From Betaproteobacteria bacterium (GTDB taxonomy: Bacteria; Pseudomonadota; Gammaproteobacteria; Burkholderiales; Burkholderiaceae_D), in contig JANYFL010000017.1 of assembly GCA_025362735.1 (NCBI GenBank), positions 62,001 through 126,000 of the forward strand: a stretch of 64,000 nt of DNA, in the 5' to 3' direction. The notes beneath the pieces were generated by a model that was given only the letters and a program-made list of their open reading frames with translations, was not told the origin of the DNA and made no database searches. Positions 52,806 to 62,273 of the stretch are shown in pieces. The translations under genes were made by a program, and so were the position numbers. Positions within the stretch are counted from its first letter, which is position 1. Each line of letters opens with the position of its first letter.

Positions 52806-53873
52806 TCAGGCCGTCTGACGAATGGGAATGACCGTGGCTGAAGATTTTTCTTCCTGCAACATCTTGTCGATGAGTCGTCGGGCCCACATTGAACCCGAGT
52901 CGATGTTGATGTTGTAGAACGTGTAGTCGGGGCGTTCAGCCATCGCGATCTGCTGCGCTTCAAGCACGGCTTCGTCTTCGCCAAAAATGCGAAAGACACC
53001 TTCACGCAGTTCGGTCGTCAGGCTTTGTTCAGTCAGATGATAGTTGCGTACAAAGGCCCAGAAATAGTGGCAGGTACCTTCGGTCTCAGGCGTAATCGTA
53101 TTGAGCACAAAGCCATTGACGCCTTGCGAGCGGTCGCCTTGCGGCGCACCGGTACCCGCGAATGCAACGCCGACATCAATGGTGATGGTGGAAGGTGCTT
53201 CAAAACGAATGATCTGCCAGCGATCCACCAGACCGGACTTGCCGAATTTCCGTTTCATCTGACCATCCCAGAAGGGCGGGGGATGAATGCCTTCAATCCA
53301 GCGGGTGACGGTGGCCGTGCGATTGCCATGCGTGGTTTCAAACGGAGCCTCTGCCACTTCGCGGTGGCCGATGCTGGAGCCATGAACAAAGGTCTCATGG
53401 GTGAGGTCCATCAGGTTATCCAGAACCAGACGATAGTTGCAGCGGGCAAAAATTGTTTTTCCATCTCCGGCCCAGGCCGGATCATGATTCCAGTGCAGGT
53501 CGGGTACTTTATCCGGATCGGCGAGTGCCGGATCTCCGGGCCAGATCCAGACGAAACGGTGCCGGACCAGGGCTGGAAACGTGCGTACACAGGCCGCCGG
53601 ATTGATTGTTTCCTGTGAGGGCATATGTATACAATGGCCTTGAGAATTATAGACCAGGCCGTGATAGCCGCAGACGACTTCATCGCCTTCAAGTCGCCCG
53701 CGCGAGAGCGGATAAAGACGGTGCCAGCAAGCATCTTCAAGCGCTGCAATCGTCCCGTCCGTTCTGCGAAACATCACCATTTTCTGGTCGCAGATGGTGC
53801 GCGGGAACAGGGCATGGGTAATGTCGGCATCCCAGGCGGCCGCATACCAAGCGTTGAGTGGGAATGAGCGCAT
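52806..53873 (-). CDS. Rieske non-heme iron oxygenase, vanillate-demethylase type
   Basis: A 355-residue oxygenase. The Rieske [2Fe-2S] ligands are Cys49 and His51 (CWHRLYPLSRG) and Cys68 and His71 (CGYHGLVY). The mononuclear iron is bound by the His pair in DLTHETFVHGSS and a later acidic residue. Size and order match VanA-like O-demethylases and related single-subunit oxygenases. AAGGAG precedes the ATG. The substrate could be a methoxylated aromatic, but the specificity cannot be read. Confidence 0.92.
   Translation of the reverse strand: MRSFPLNAWYAAAWDADITHALFPRTICDQKMVMFRRTDGTIAALEDACWHRLYPLSRGRLEGDEVVCGYHGLVYNSQGHCIHMPSQETINPAACVRTFPALVRHRFVWIWPGDPALADPDKVPDLHWNHDPAWAGDGKTIFARCNYRLVLDNLMDLTHETFVHGSSIGHREVAEAPFETTHGNRTATVTRWIEGIHPPPFWDGQMKRKFGKSGLVDRWQIIRFEAPSTITIDVGVAFAGTGAPQGDRSQGVNGFVLNTITPETEGTCHYFWAFVRNYHLTEQSLTTELREGVFRIFGEDEAVLEAQQIAMAERPDYTFYNINIDSGSMWARRLIDKMLQEEKSSATVIPIRQTA
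53625..53635. promoter_or_regulatory. Candidate GntR operator inside the Rieske gene
   Basis: ATGTATACAAT, identical to the 11-mer in the Rieske promoter (53897) and containing the palindromic TGTATACA core seen at many GntR/FCD sites. Its intragenic position could allow repression by roadblock or looping. Confidence 0.45.
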
Positions 53874-53896
53874 CTCGAAACTCCTTGATTGTTTTT

Positions 53897-53907
53897 ATGT
53901 ATACAAT
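53897..53907 (-). promoter_or_regulatory. Candidate GntR operator upstream of the Rieske gene
   Basis: ATGTATACAAT (ATTGTATACAT on the coding strand), with TGTATACA palindromic, 24 bases before the Rieske start, where a bound repressor would block transcription. Confidence 0.6.
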
Positions 53908-54020
53908 AATAAGGTATTCAGGAAAATTTCGAAAGCACTAAAAACGGATTCTTATCGCAGCAGCACGTCTTGGTTTGTCCATCTCAAGACAAGGTAGAGG
54001 AGAGCGAGGTGATCGCAAGG

Positions 54021-54045
54021 CTAGGCAATTGATGACACGCCCTAA
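54021..54045 (+). repeat. 25-bp direct repeat, right copy
   Basis: Near-identical to 50910-50934 and in the same orientation. It overlaps the stop codon of the LysR gene. Confidence 0.8.
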
Positions 54046-54947
54046 TATTTGATGTCAGGTTTGTCGTGAAACCACTCGGTCAAAAAGTCGATGAATGCGC
54101 TGATCTTTGCCGGTAAATTTTTACGTTCTCCAAAAACAACGAATACATCGGCAACAGGTAGATCCCAATCGGCCATCAATACTTGCAGAGCGCCTGAACG
54201 CAAATGGGCCGATACATTCCATTCGGATGCGATGATGATTCCATGTCCTTGCCTCGCCCACATCAATGCCGTTTCACCTTCATTGGTCGTTAACGCCCCA
54301 TGAACCTTGACGGTCTCCAGTTTTCGCCCACGAGAAAACTGCCAGGTTCCATATGCGGGATCGTTAGAGCGCAAGACGATACATTTGTGATGAAGTAAAT
54401 CGTTTGGAATCACCGGTACGCCAGCCTCTTTAATATAAGCAGGAGAGGCACACAAGAAGCGCCGGTTATCCAATATTTTTCGCGCAACCATTCGCGAATC
54501 GGCCAGTTTTCCAAACCGAATACCGACATCAATCGTATTGTCTGCGAGACTGATTAAACGGTCTGTCAGATCCAGTTGGACCTCGACACCGGGAAAGCGT
54601 CGAACGAACTCGGATACTGCAGGGGCAATATGGGTTCGGCCAAAAGCATAAGTGGCGTTGATGCGCAGCAGACCCTTTGGTATCGCGTTGCTGTTGGAGA
54701 CAAGGCTTTCCAATTCTTGAAGGCTGGCCAAGAGATGTGTGCCCGAGGATAAATAAAGCTCCCCTTCATAGGTCACGCCGAGTCGCCGTGTGGTGCGATT
54801 GAGCAATCGAACACCCAAGCGCTTTTCTAAAAGCGACAGCCGCGTACTGACTGCAGGAGGGGTTACGCCGAGCTCGCGCGCCAGGGCCGCTAGGCTTCCC
54901 AACTTGACCAGACGAATAAAAAAATCAAGGTCTGAGATCGGATCCAT
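54042..54947 (-). CDS. LysR-family transcriptional regulator
   Basis: A 301-residue regulator with an N-terminal helix-turn-helix (SLAALARELGVTPPAVSTRLSLLEKRLGVRLLNRTTRRL) and a LysR effector domain. The sequence is close to the DsdC/AaeR-like broad group. It is divergent from the hydrolase at 55096 and may control it. Its last codons lie inside the right direct repeat. Confidence 0.92.
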   Translation of the reverse strand: MDPISDLDFFIRLVKLGSLAALARELGVTPPAVSTRLSLLEKRLGVRLLNRTTRRLGVTYEGELYLSSGTHLLASLQELESLVSNSNAIPKGLLRINATYAFGRTHIAPAVSEFVRRFPGVEVQLDLTDRLISLADNTIDVGIRFGKLADSRMVARKILDNRRFLCASPAYIKEAGVPVIPNDLLHHKCIVLRSNDPAYGTWQFSRGRKLETVKVHGALTTNEGETALMWARQGHGIIIASEWNVSAHLRSGALQVLMADWDLPVADVFVVFGERKNLPAKISAFIDFLTEWFHDKPDIKY

Positions 54948-55095
54948 TAGTTAAATAAACTAAAGAATAGAGTTAATGAGATTGTATTTTGCGTCTTATT
55001 TTTATCAATATACTTCATACCTATTCTGTGTGTCATCACAGAATGCAAATAAAAAAATGGCGATAGCCAGAAAATGATTTATTACGAGACAAGTG

Positions 55096-56646
55096 ATGCG
55101 GATGAATATTCTGAAGCAATTGACTGATGCTGCATGCCCTTTTTTCTCATTAGGAGCTATTTCTAATGGGCGACTCGTTTTATCGCGTTCAATTTCAAAA
55201 AATATTCGTCAGCTTGTTAGCTTTTGCGTGGTCGCCACGATAGTGGCGTTTATAACTTTTGGATTTGGATCCATGGCCCATGCTGCCGTTGAAACAACAC
55301 AAGGCAAGCTCCCCGACGATACGCCTTACCGTATTGATGTTCCAGATAACTGGAATGGAACTGTCTTGATTGGCCTTGATTACGCAGGCTTGGACCCCGC
55401 TCAACCCAGAGCCGAACGCGCCGAATTCAAAGCCTTGCTCGAACGAGGCTATGCCTTGGCAGGAACGACTCGCACGGTCACTGGGTGGGCGATCCACCTG
55501 GCGGCTGCGAATGCCATCCGCACGCTTGATCTCTTCGAAGCTAAATATGGCAAGCCAAAACACGCCATCGAATTTGGCAGCTCCATGGGCGGACATACAG
55601 CAGCAGTTTCGGTGCAGGCCTATCCAGATCGCTGGAATGGCGCCGTCGCCCAATGCGGTGGACTGGCCGGATCGGTCGCGCAATGGCAAGCAAAATTCGA
55701 TGCCCTGTTTGTTGCCAAGACTCTGCTCGCACCAGATAGTGATCTGCCGATTATTAACATTCCCAAAGATTGGCAAACAACTGCACTCCCGGCGTGGCAC
55801 AAAATGTTCGATGACGCCGTGCAGACTCCAGCGGGACGCGCGCGCATTGCGCTTGCAGCCATGCTCGGTCAATTACCCGACTGGGGTAATCCAGACAAGC
55901 CAAGACCGCAGCCTGACGATCTCGAAGCACGTGAAACGGGACTGATCGAAAGCCTGGCCACGGCACGCGTTCCTTTGCTCAATCAGGCTATCGGCAGTCG
56001 TTACCAAATCGAGACTCTGGCAGGTGGCAATATCAGTTCGAACGTGGATGTCGATTACGCGAAAACATTACGAAAAATCGACCAGGAAGGTCTGATCGCC
56101 AAGCTGTACAAGAAAGCCGGTTTGAATCTTAAAGATGATCTCAACAAATTGGCCAAAGCGCCCCGTGTTTCTGCCGATCTTGCCGCGCGAGCCTATGTGG
56201 CGACAGGTGTTTTTGATGGCAATCTGAAAATCCCCATGCTGACGATCAGTGGTATTGGCGATCCTATTTCCAGCGTGGCTGGCCAGCAATTTTATGGTGC
56301 TGCAGTCAAGGCCGCTGGCAAGGAATCAATGTTGCGTCAGGTCTATACCGCCAGCGCGGGGCATTGTGGTTTCACGCCAGCTGAACTTGTGACCACGGTA
56401 CAAACCTTGATCAGTCGTATCGAGACAGGGGTCTGGCCCAATACCGATCCGGTCGAGATGAATAAAGTGGCTACGGCTACAGAGCTCGGTACATCACGCT
56501 TTATTTCCTACGTGCCCCCGACATCTGTTCGAACCTACACAGCATGTGATTTGGAACGTGATCTAAAAACGGCTGGCGTTGAAGGGGTACACGCAGAGGG
56601 ACAGGCCTTGCCCATGTGTATCCAATCACTAAAGGCATCGCACTAA
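55096..56646 (+). CDS. Secreted alpha/beta hydrolase
   Basis: A 516-residue protein with a hydrophobic N-terminal signal (FCVVATIVAFITFGFGSMAHAA) and a hydrolase fold with FGSSMGGH (Ser at about residue 163), SGIGDPISS and an active-site His in SAGHCGF. It resembles uncharacterised prolyl-oligopeptidase-like or tannase-like esterases near TonB receptors. It probably cleaves an ester in the periplasm. The ATG at 55096 directly follows a possible GTG; no good ribosome site is present. First gene of the receptor/hydrolase locus. Confidence 0.83.
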   Translation: MRMNILKQLTDAACPFFSLGAISNGRLVLSRSISKNIRQLVSFCVVATIVAFITFGFGSMAHAAVETTQGKLPDDTPYRIDVPDNWNGTVLIGLDYAGLDPAQPRAERAEFKALLERGYALAGTTRTVTGWAIHLAAANAIRTLDLFEAKYGKPKHAIEFGSSMGGHTAAVSVQAYPDRWNGAVAQCGGLAGSVAQWQAKFDALFVAKTLLAPDSDLPIINIPKDWQTTALPAWHKMFDDAVQTPAGRARIALAAMLGQLPDWGNPDKPRPQPDDLEARETGLIESLATARVPLLNQAIGSRYQIETLAGGNISSNVDVDYAKTLRKIDQEGLIAKLYKKAGLNLKDDLNKLAKAPRVSADLAARAYVATGVFDGNLKIPMLTISGIGDPISSVAGQQFYGAAVKAAGKESMLRQVYTASAGHCGFTPAELVTTVQTLISRIETGVWPNTDPVEMNKVATATELGTSRFISYVPPTSVRTYTACDLERDLKTAGVEGVHAEGQALPMCIQSLKASH

Positions 56647-56689
56647 ATAAAAGTATTTTTTCTATTGGTATCTTTGAGGAGGGTTTGTC

Positions 56690-59416
56690 ATGAAATATGA
56701 ATCGCAAAATAGTCTGTCAAAAAAAATCCAGTTGATCTATCAATCAACGCTGAAGGCAAAGTTACCGTTGGCAAGTTCAACGGTGCTTTTGTGTTTGATT
56801 TCAGGACAAGCTCTGGCTCAGTCTGCTCCAACAAATACGGATCAGAAAACCGAAGAAATCGTGGTTACGGGCAGCCGTATTCGCGGTGTAGCTCCCGTCG
56901 GTTCGAATGTCGTTTCGGTCGGACGGGACGAGATTGAAGCGTCTGGCGCAACCACGACCGCTCAGGTACTCCAGCAGATTCCCCAGATATTCAACCTCGG
57001 AATTACGGAAAGCTCACGCGGCACGAACGGCGGTGCGGGCAACATCACCTTCGGGTCGGGTGTCAATATCCGCGGCATCGGTCCTTTCGCAACCCTCGCG
57101 CTAATCAATGGACATCGTGCCGTTGGGCAGGGGACAGCGGGCGCATCGGTGGACCCTTCGGTGATGCCAACGCTCGCCATTGAGCGGCTCGAGATCGTGG
57201 CCGACGGAGCTTCAGCGATCTACGGTTCTGATGCGGTTGCGGGCGTTGCCAACATCATCATGCGGCGTAACGTCAACGGCGCCCAGGTGATGGCGCGCTA
57301 TGGCTCCGCGAATGGATACAACGAGCGCCAGATCGGTGGCTTGTGGGGCACGAAGTGGGCCGGCGGACAAGTAACGTTGACCCTCGAGCACGACTTCCAC
57401 AGCAATCTCTCCGGAGTTGATCGTGACTTCTTCCGTGGCAATCTCACTTCGCGCGGTGGCAACAACTTCGCATCAGTGCAGTGCAACCCCGGCACGATCG
57501 TGATATCGGGAACGAACTACCCGATCCCGGCCGGTGGTGTCACGTCGGCCAATGCCAGCCAGCTTGTTTCCAGTACAGCAACAGCGGCAGCACGCTGCGA
57601 CAACCTCCAGTACCAGGACCTCATTCCGCGCCAGGAGCGTAACAGCGGTGCGTTCACCTTGGATCAGGATATTGGAAACGGTTTCAAGCTTTACTCCGAC
57701 GGCTTTTTCTCGCGCCGAGAATACCGCCGGATCCCCGGATATGCCGCAGCGAACGTGACAGTTCCCAGTACCAATCCGTTTTATGTCCGCCCTCCGGGGG
57801 CTCCAGCGGGAACGTCCGAGACAGTGGGCTATTCGTTCATCAACGATCTTCCGCAGGACGTCGCGAAGGGTTTCTCGCGCTCAGCTGAAGTAACTGTCGG
57901 CGTCGACTACACGCTGCCGCACGACTGGAAGGTTGGGGTGCTCTACACCTATGGGCAGAACGAAGACATCGCGACCAGCTATCGCGGGTTGAACAACGCG
58001 GCAATCACGGCTGCGCTGGCAAGCACCAACCCCGCGACTGCGCTCAATGTATTCAGCTCCGGCGCAAACAACCCGGCAACGCTGGCGGCGATCTCGAACA
58101 ACATCAACATCGCTCCCGGAAAGACCAAGTACAGTGACACCGTGATCAAAGGTGATGGCCCGTTGTTCGAGTTGCCCGGTGGGAAAGTGCGTGCGGCCTT
58201 CGGATTGGAGAACCAGCACATGACCCTTGATACCGGTCAGACATCCGGACCGGCGACCGGACCGCTCACCAATCCCGTGTTCCTCGGAAGAACCATCAAT
58301 TCAGCCTACGCTGAATTCCTCATCCCGTTGGTCGGATCTGCCAATGCCATGCCCGGGCTGAAGAAGCTAGAGCTTGACATCGCAGGCCGCATCGACGACT
58401 ACAGTGACGTTGGCTCAACGCGCAATCCCAAGTTCGGTCTCAACTGGAGCCCTGTCGAAGGCCTCACGATTCGCAGCAGCTACGGCAGGTCATTCCGCGC
58501 TCCCGGGCTCACCAACTTAAAAGGCCAGGCTGTTCAAGGTCTGTTCATCCAGAACTATTCAGATCCTACGAACGGCGGAGCGATTCGCCAAGGTGTAGCG
58601 CTCAACGGTGGCTTCCCGGGCCTGACCCCGGAGACTGCGACGACCAAGTCGCTTGGATTCGACTGGGCGGTGCCAGTGGGCAACTCGACGAAACTCAGTG
58701 TCAACTACTTTGACGTTCGCTACGAAAATCAGCTCAACTCGGTTCTTTCCGATCTGACGATCCTGGGCCGCGAAGCGCAGTTCGCCGGTACCGGCATCAT
58801 CGTACGCAACCCATCCGCTGCGCTGTATTCGCAGTACCCGGTACTTTCGGGAGTTCTGCCGAACCCGGTCACGTTGTTCGTTGACGGACGCACGAGAAAT
58901 TTGGGTAGATCAATTACTCACGGTTTCGACCTGCAGGTTTCGACGAAAATCCAGACCGAGACTTGGGGCAACTTCGGAGTGGGCTTCAACGGAACGATCT
59001 TTACCAAGTACAAAGTCGCCGTTACGCCTTCCGCGCCGCTGCTGAATCAGCTCAACACGATCAACAACCCGCTCCGATTCAAGGCGCGGGTGAGCGGCAG
59101 CTGGAGTTATGGTCCGTGGTACTCGAACGTGTTCGTCAATTATACAGGCGCGTATCAGAACAACCTGATCACACCAGTACAGATGGTCTCGAGAAACACG
59201 ACCGTCGATATGCGAGTTGCGTACGCCTTGGATGAAGATGGCAAGTCTGAAATCTTCAAAGACGCGACGATTGCTCTAGGCGCAACGAATCTGTTCGACA
59301 GGAATCCACCTTTCGTGAACATCCAGCAAAGCAACAACGGTGGCGGCGGATTCGATCCGACCGTGGCAAATCCGACTGGCCGAGTTATCTCGATTACGTT
59401 CGATAAGCGGTTCTGA
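56690..59416 (+). CDS. TonB-dependent outer-membrane receptor
   Basis: A 908-residue receptor. A signal peptide ends near ALAQSA, the TonB-box-like EEIVVTGSRI follows, the plug extends to about 200 (VNIRGIGPFATLALINGHRA, GASAIYGSDAVAGVANIIM), and a beta-barrel fills the rest, ending in ISITFDKRF. The style is that of the large sphingomonad/xanthomonad receptor group that imports carbohydrates or aromatic polymers. After about base 56880 codons become richer in G and C than in the signal region and the gene before it, suggesting a transferred barrel. GAGGAGGG precedes the ATG. Confidence 0.92.
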   Translation: MKYESQNSLSKKIQLIYQSTLKAKLPLASSTVLLCLISGQALAQSAPTNTDQKTEEIVVTGSRIRGVAPVGSNVVSVGRDEIEASGATTTAQVLQQIPQIFNLGITESSRGTNGGAGNITFGSGVNIRGIGPFATLALINGHRAVGQGTAGASVDPSVMPTLAIERLEIVADGASAIYGSDAVAGVANIIMRRNVNGAQVMARYGSANGYNERQIGGLWGTKWAGGQVTLTLEHDFHSNLSGVDRDFFRGNLTSRGGNNFASVQCNPGTIVISGTNYPIPAGGVTSANASQLVSSTATAAARCDNLQYQDLIPRQERNSGAFTLDQDIGNGFKLYSDGFFSRREYRRIPGYAAANVTVPSTNPFYVRPPGAPAGTSETVGYSFINDLPQDVAKGFSRSAEVTVGVDYTLPHDWKVGVLYTYGQNEDIATSYRGLNNAAITAALASTNPATALNVFSSGANNPATLAAISNNINIAPGKTKYSDTVIKGDGPLFELPGGKVRAAFGLENQHMTLDTGQTSGPATGPLTNPVFLGRTINSAYAEFLIPLVGSANAMPGLKKLELDIAGRIDDYSDVGSTRNPKFGLNWSPVEGLTIRSSYGRSFRAPGLTNLKGQAVQGLFIQNYSDPTNGGAIRQGVALNGGFPGLTPETATTKSLGFDWAVPVGNSTKLSVNYFDVRYENQLNSVLSDLTILGREAQFAGTGIIVRNPSAALYSQYPVLSGVLPNPVTLFVDGRTRNLGRSITHGFDLQVSTKIQTETWGNFGVGFNGTIFTKYKVAVTPSAPLLNQLNTINNPLRFKARVSGSWSYGPWYSNVFVNYTGAYQNNLITPVQMVSRNTTVDMRVAYALDEDGKSEIFKDATIALGATNLFDRNPPFVNIQQSNNGGGGFDPTVANPTGRVISITFDKRF

Positions 59417-59433
59417 TCAAAGCTGCGTGTGAA

Positions 59434-59469
59434 CTCGTGTCCTGATTGAAAAGCTCAGCTGGACACGAG
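59434..59469 (+). terminator. Hairpin after the TonB receptor gene
   Basis: CTCGTGTCC and its perfect complement GGACACGAG enclose 18 bases, 18 bases past the stop. No T tract, so it may instead stabilise the message. Confidence 0.55.
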
Positions 59470-59583
59470 GAGCAAGTAGCACAGGACCGAAAGGCGCAGC
59501 ATTGGCGAGTTGCCAATGCTTCGGTAGATTCCATGCCCGTATTCCCTGCTCGTCGAAACAAGACTTGAGTCAACGGAGACCAA

Positions 59584-61194
59584 ATGAAGTTATCGAAATT
59601 GATGGCCACGGATCGCGTTGCCGGTTGCCTGAGCTTGAACGTTTTGAAGGTAACTGTCTTGATCTGTCTTGCGACCATGGTGTCGGTCCCGGCCCTTGCT
59701 GCTTCTCAAGTCCCATCGCTGCCTAAGGTCATCGGCTCGGTGGCTGTAACTTCTGATTCACAAATTTATTTTGCAGAAAATGTTCCAGGCGCAACTGCTT
59801 CGATTGACTTGAAGTCAAACGATTATGTTGAGGAGGAGTTTTTCCTTTCTGGTAGCGCGAATATCTATCGCTACGATGCCGAGTGGAACCGACAACTGCA
59901 GCAGGCCGATGTGCCCTATACCACGCGCATGGTGGTGCGACGCCCGCGCGATCCCGCGAAATTCAGCGGCAACGTCCAGTTCGAATGCGCGCATCCATCG
60001 CTCGGCAATACGAGTCACTGGAATGCGGTCAAGCGCTATGTCGTGCGTCATGAAGATGTGTTTGTAATCGTTATGTGTGGCGCCGATCCGCTGCAGCGCA
60101 AGAGCGCGAACACGGCTGCCCCCACCGCAGCACACGATATTCTCAAGTGGTTTGATCCAAAGCGTTATGCGTCGATCAACTGGCCTGAAGATGATGGCGT
60201 TCGCTGGGATGTGATCGCGCAGGCCGGTGCGTTGCTCAAAAGCAAGGTTGCGTCGAATCCGCTCGCGGGTTACAAGGTCGAGCACACTTATGCGGCGGGA
60301 TGGTCGTTCACCGGCAGCTTGTGGCGTACCTATGTCAACGAGGGCTTTCACGACCAATATCACATGCCCGACGGGCGTCCGATTTTTGATGGCTATCTTC
60401 TCGGTATCTCGTCCAGTACATCCGGCGGCGGCTATGTTCCGCTCAGCAATGACTACAACTTGCCAGTAGGTAATCCTCGCCGCACTACCAAGAGCATCGA
60501 CGTGCCTGTCATCGAGCTGTTGAGTGAAAACGAAGCAGTTACCAATCTGGGCCCGCAGGCTCCCGAAAGCGATGATCCAAAAAGCCGCCACCGTCTGTAT
60601 GAAGTGCCCGCACGTACGCACAGTTCCGGCCCGCTGCCGGGTATCACCGCAAATCGGGTGCAACTTTCCGCGCGCGGATATCCGTCTGAGGAGACCGTGC
60701 AATACGTTGCCGGATGTGAGCCGCAGGGCAGTGACGTGCCGATGGGTGGTATCGCCATTGCGGCCATCGACAACATCGACGCCTGGGTGAGACACGGCAT
60801 TCCGCCGCCGCACGCTGCGCGCATGAAGCTCGATCCTGAGACCAAAAAGGGTTTGAAAGATGCACACGGCAATACCTTGGGCGGTGCACGGAGCGCCCAG
60901 CTGGATGTGCCACTTGCAAAATATGGTGACTATGTCGAACCATCATGTGCCGCGCAGTCTGCACCTTCGGGTTATCGAAGCACGCCCGCGCCGGGACGCT
61001 TTATGCCGATGTGGCGTGTCGCGCTATCGAAGGAAGAAGTGCACACCCTATATAAGAACGAAGCGGACTACCTGAAGAAATTTAAAGCGCGGCTCGATCA
61101 GATGGTAAAAGAGCGCTGGCTGCTTAAACCTGAAGCCGATGAGCAATTCGAAGCGGCCAAGGCGAACGCCAAAGCCGCTTTTGCTGGATCGTAA
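59584..61194 (+). CDS. Secreted alpha/beta-hydrolase-domain protein (Abhydrolase_10 type)
   Basis: A 536-residue protein with a signal peptide (about residues 1-40, ending ALAASQ). It has the nucleophile region YAAGWSFTGSLWRTY, PVIELLSENEAV and GIAIAAIDNIDAWVRHGIPPPHA, characteristic of the alpha/beta hydrolase domain family that often sits beside TonB receptors. Likely a periplasmic esterase. GGAG lies 7 bases before the ATG. Substrate unknown. Confidence 0.87.
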   Translation: MKLSKLMATDRVAGCLSLNVLKVTVLICLATMVSVPALAASQVPSLPKVIGSVAVTSDSQIYFAENVPGATASIDLKSNDYVEEEFFLSGSANIYRYDAEWNRQLQQADVPYTTRMVVRRPRDPAKFSGNVQFECAHPSLGNTSHWNAVKRYVVRHEDVFVIVMCGADPLQRKSANTAAPTAAHDILKWFDPKRYASINWPEDDGVRWDVIAQAGALLKSKVASNPLAGYKVEHTYAAGWSFTGSLWRTYVNEGFHDQYHMPDGRPIFDGYLLGISSSTSGGGYVPLSNDYNLPVGNPRRTTKSIDVPVIELLSENEAVTNLGPQAPESDDPKSRHRLYEVPARTHSSGPLPGITANRVQLSARGYPSEETVQYVAGCEPQGSDVPMGGIAIAAIDNIDAWVRHGIPPPHAARMKLDPETKKGLKDAHGNTLGGARSAQLDVPLAKYGDYVEPSCAAQSAPSGYRSTPAPGRFMPMWRVALSKEEVHTLYKNEADYLKKFKARLDQMVKERWLLKPEADEQFEAAKANAKAAFAGS

Positions 61195-61240
61195 GCAAAA
61201 AGAATAGCGTCCGGCCATTACCAATTATTGGAGAACCAAA

Positions 61241-62266
61241 TTGAAAACACGCATCAATCTGTTCACATCGTTGGTCATGGCAAGTTTGGCAAGCATCAGC
61301 TTTGCTCAAACAACGCCTGCTATTGTCTTCCCGACCGCGCCACCACCGCCCTACGTTACGCCTGAGACACCACAGGGAACCGGCCCTTATCCAGCGATCA
61401 TGGAATCAGATCGTAGCCTCGTAACGCATACGATCTATCGCCCGCAAAACCTGGCTGCGCTCGGAACACAAAAGCTCCCCATCGTTGCTTGGGGCAATGG
61501 CGCCTGCGTCAACGTCGGCAATCGTTTTCGTTTTTTTCTGAGCGAGATTGCCTCGTATGGTTTCCTTGCCATTGCCGTCGGGCCCATCGGTCCGAAAGAA
61601 GCTGAATTCGCCATCAGTGGCAGCGTCCGTGGACAACCCGCGCCCAATTCGCCCGCAGCGATCCAGGCCGCGGCAGGCGAAACGTCGGTACCCGGAACTT
61701 TAGGTCGTGCCCAAACCACGGCGACTCAGCTCATCGATGCCATCGACTGGGCCATTGCGGAAAATGCCCGTCCTGGCAGCAAGTATTTCGGCAAGCTCGA
61801 TACCTCGAAAATTGCGGTGATGGGTCAGTCCTGCGGTGGATTGCAAGCCATTGATGCCGCTCATGATCCGCGAGTCACGACGCTTGGTGTCTGGAACAGT
61901 GGTGCTTTTCCGGACAACAACATGGCCTGGAATATCGCAGCAGCACGAGCAACCAAGGACAGTTTAAAGACGCTGCACGCAGCGACGATCTACGTTTCGG
62001 GCGAACCTTCCGATGTTGCTTATCCAAACGCCGAAGATGATTTCACACGTATCGAGGGGATTCCCGTTTTTAGGGCCTGGCGTGAAAAGACCGGGCACAC
62101 GGGCACGTATCGAGAACCCAATGGGGGCTCCTTCGGCAAGGTTGGCGTCACATGGTTGCAATGGCAGCTCAAGGGCGACAAGGCCGCAGCGAAAATGTTT
62201 CTCGGCGCCGATTGCGGCCTTTGCACGAACCCGGAATGGCACGTGAAGAAAAAGAATATCGACTGA
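61241..62266 (+). CDS. Secreted alpha/beta hydrolase (chlorophyllase/lipase-like)
   Basis: A 341-residue protein with a signal peptide (to about ISFAQ). The GQSCGG elbow supplies the Ser nucleophile, IVAWGNGAC marks the oxyanion strand, and a late His in EKTGHTGTYREP completes the triad. TTG start with GGAGAA 6 bases upstream. It resembles polyester- or cutinase-related hydrolases only in general layout. It is 7 bases ahead of the CocE-like gene. Confidence 0.85.
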   Translation: MKTRINLFTSLVMASLASISFAQTTPAIVFPTAPPPPYVTPETPQGTGPYPAIMESDRSLVTHTIYRPQNLAALGTQKLPIVAWGNGACVNVGNRFRFFLSEIASYGFLAIAVGPIGPKEAEFAISGSVRGQPAPNSPAAIQAAAGETSVPGTLGRAQTTATQLIDAIDWAIAENARPGSKYFGKLDTSKIAVMGQSCGGLQAIDAAHDPRVTTLGVWNSGAFPDNNMAWNIAAARATKDSLKTLHAATIYVSGEPSDVAYPNAEDDFTRIEGIPVFRAWREKTGHTGTYREPNGGSFGKVGVTWLQWQLKGDKAAAKMFLGADCGLCTNPEWHVKKKNID

Positions 62267-62273
62267 GGCGACG

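Noticed and set aside
59815-60867. Long minus-strand frame of 350 codons inside the 59584 hydrolase gene
   Set aside because: Shadow of a GC-rich gene; the plus frame has a signal peptide, catalytic motifs and a ribosome site.
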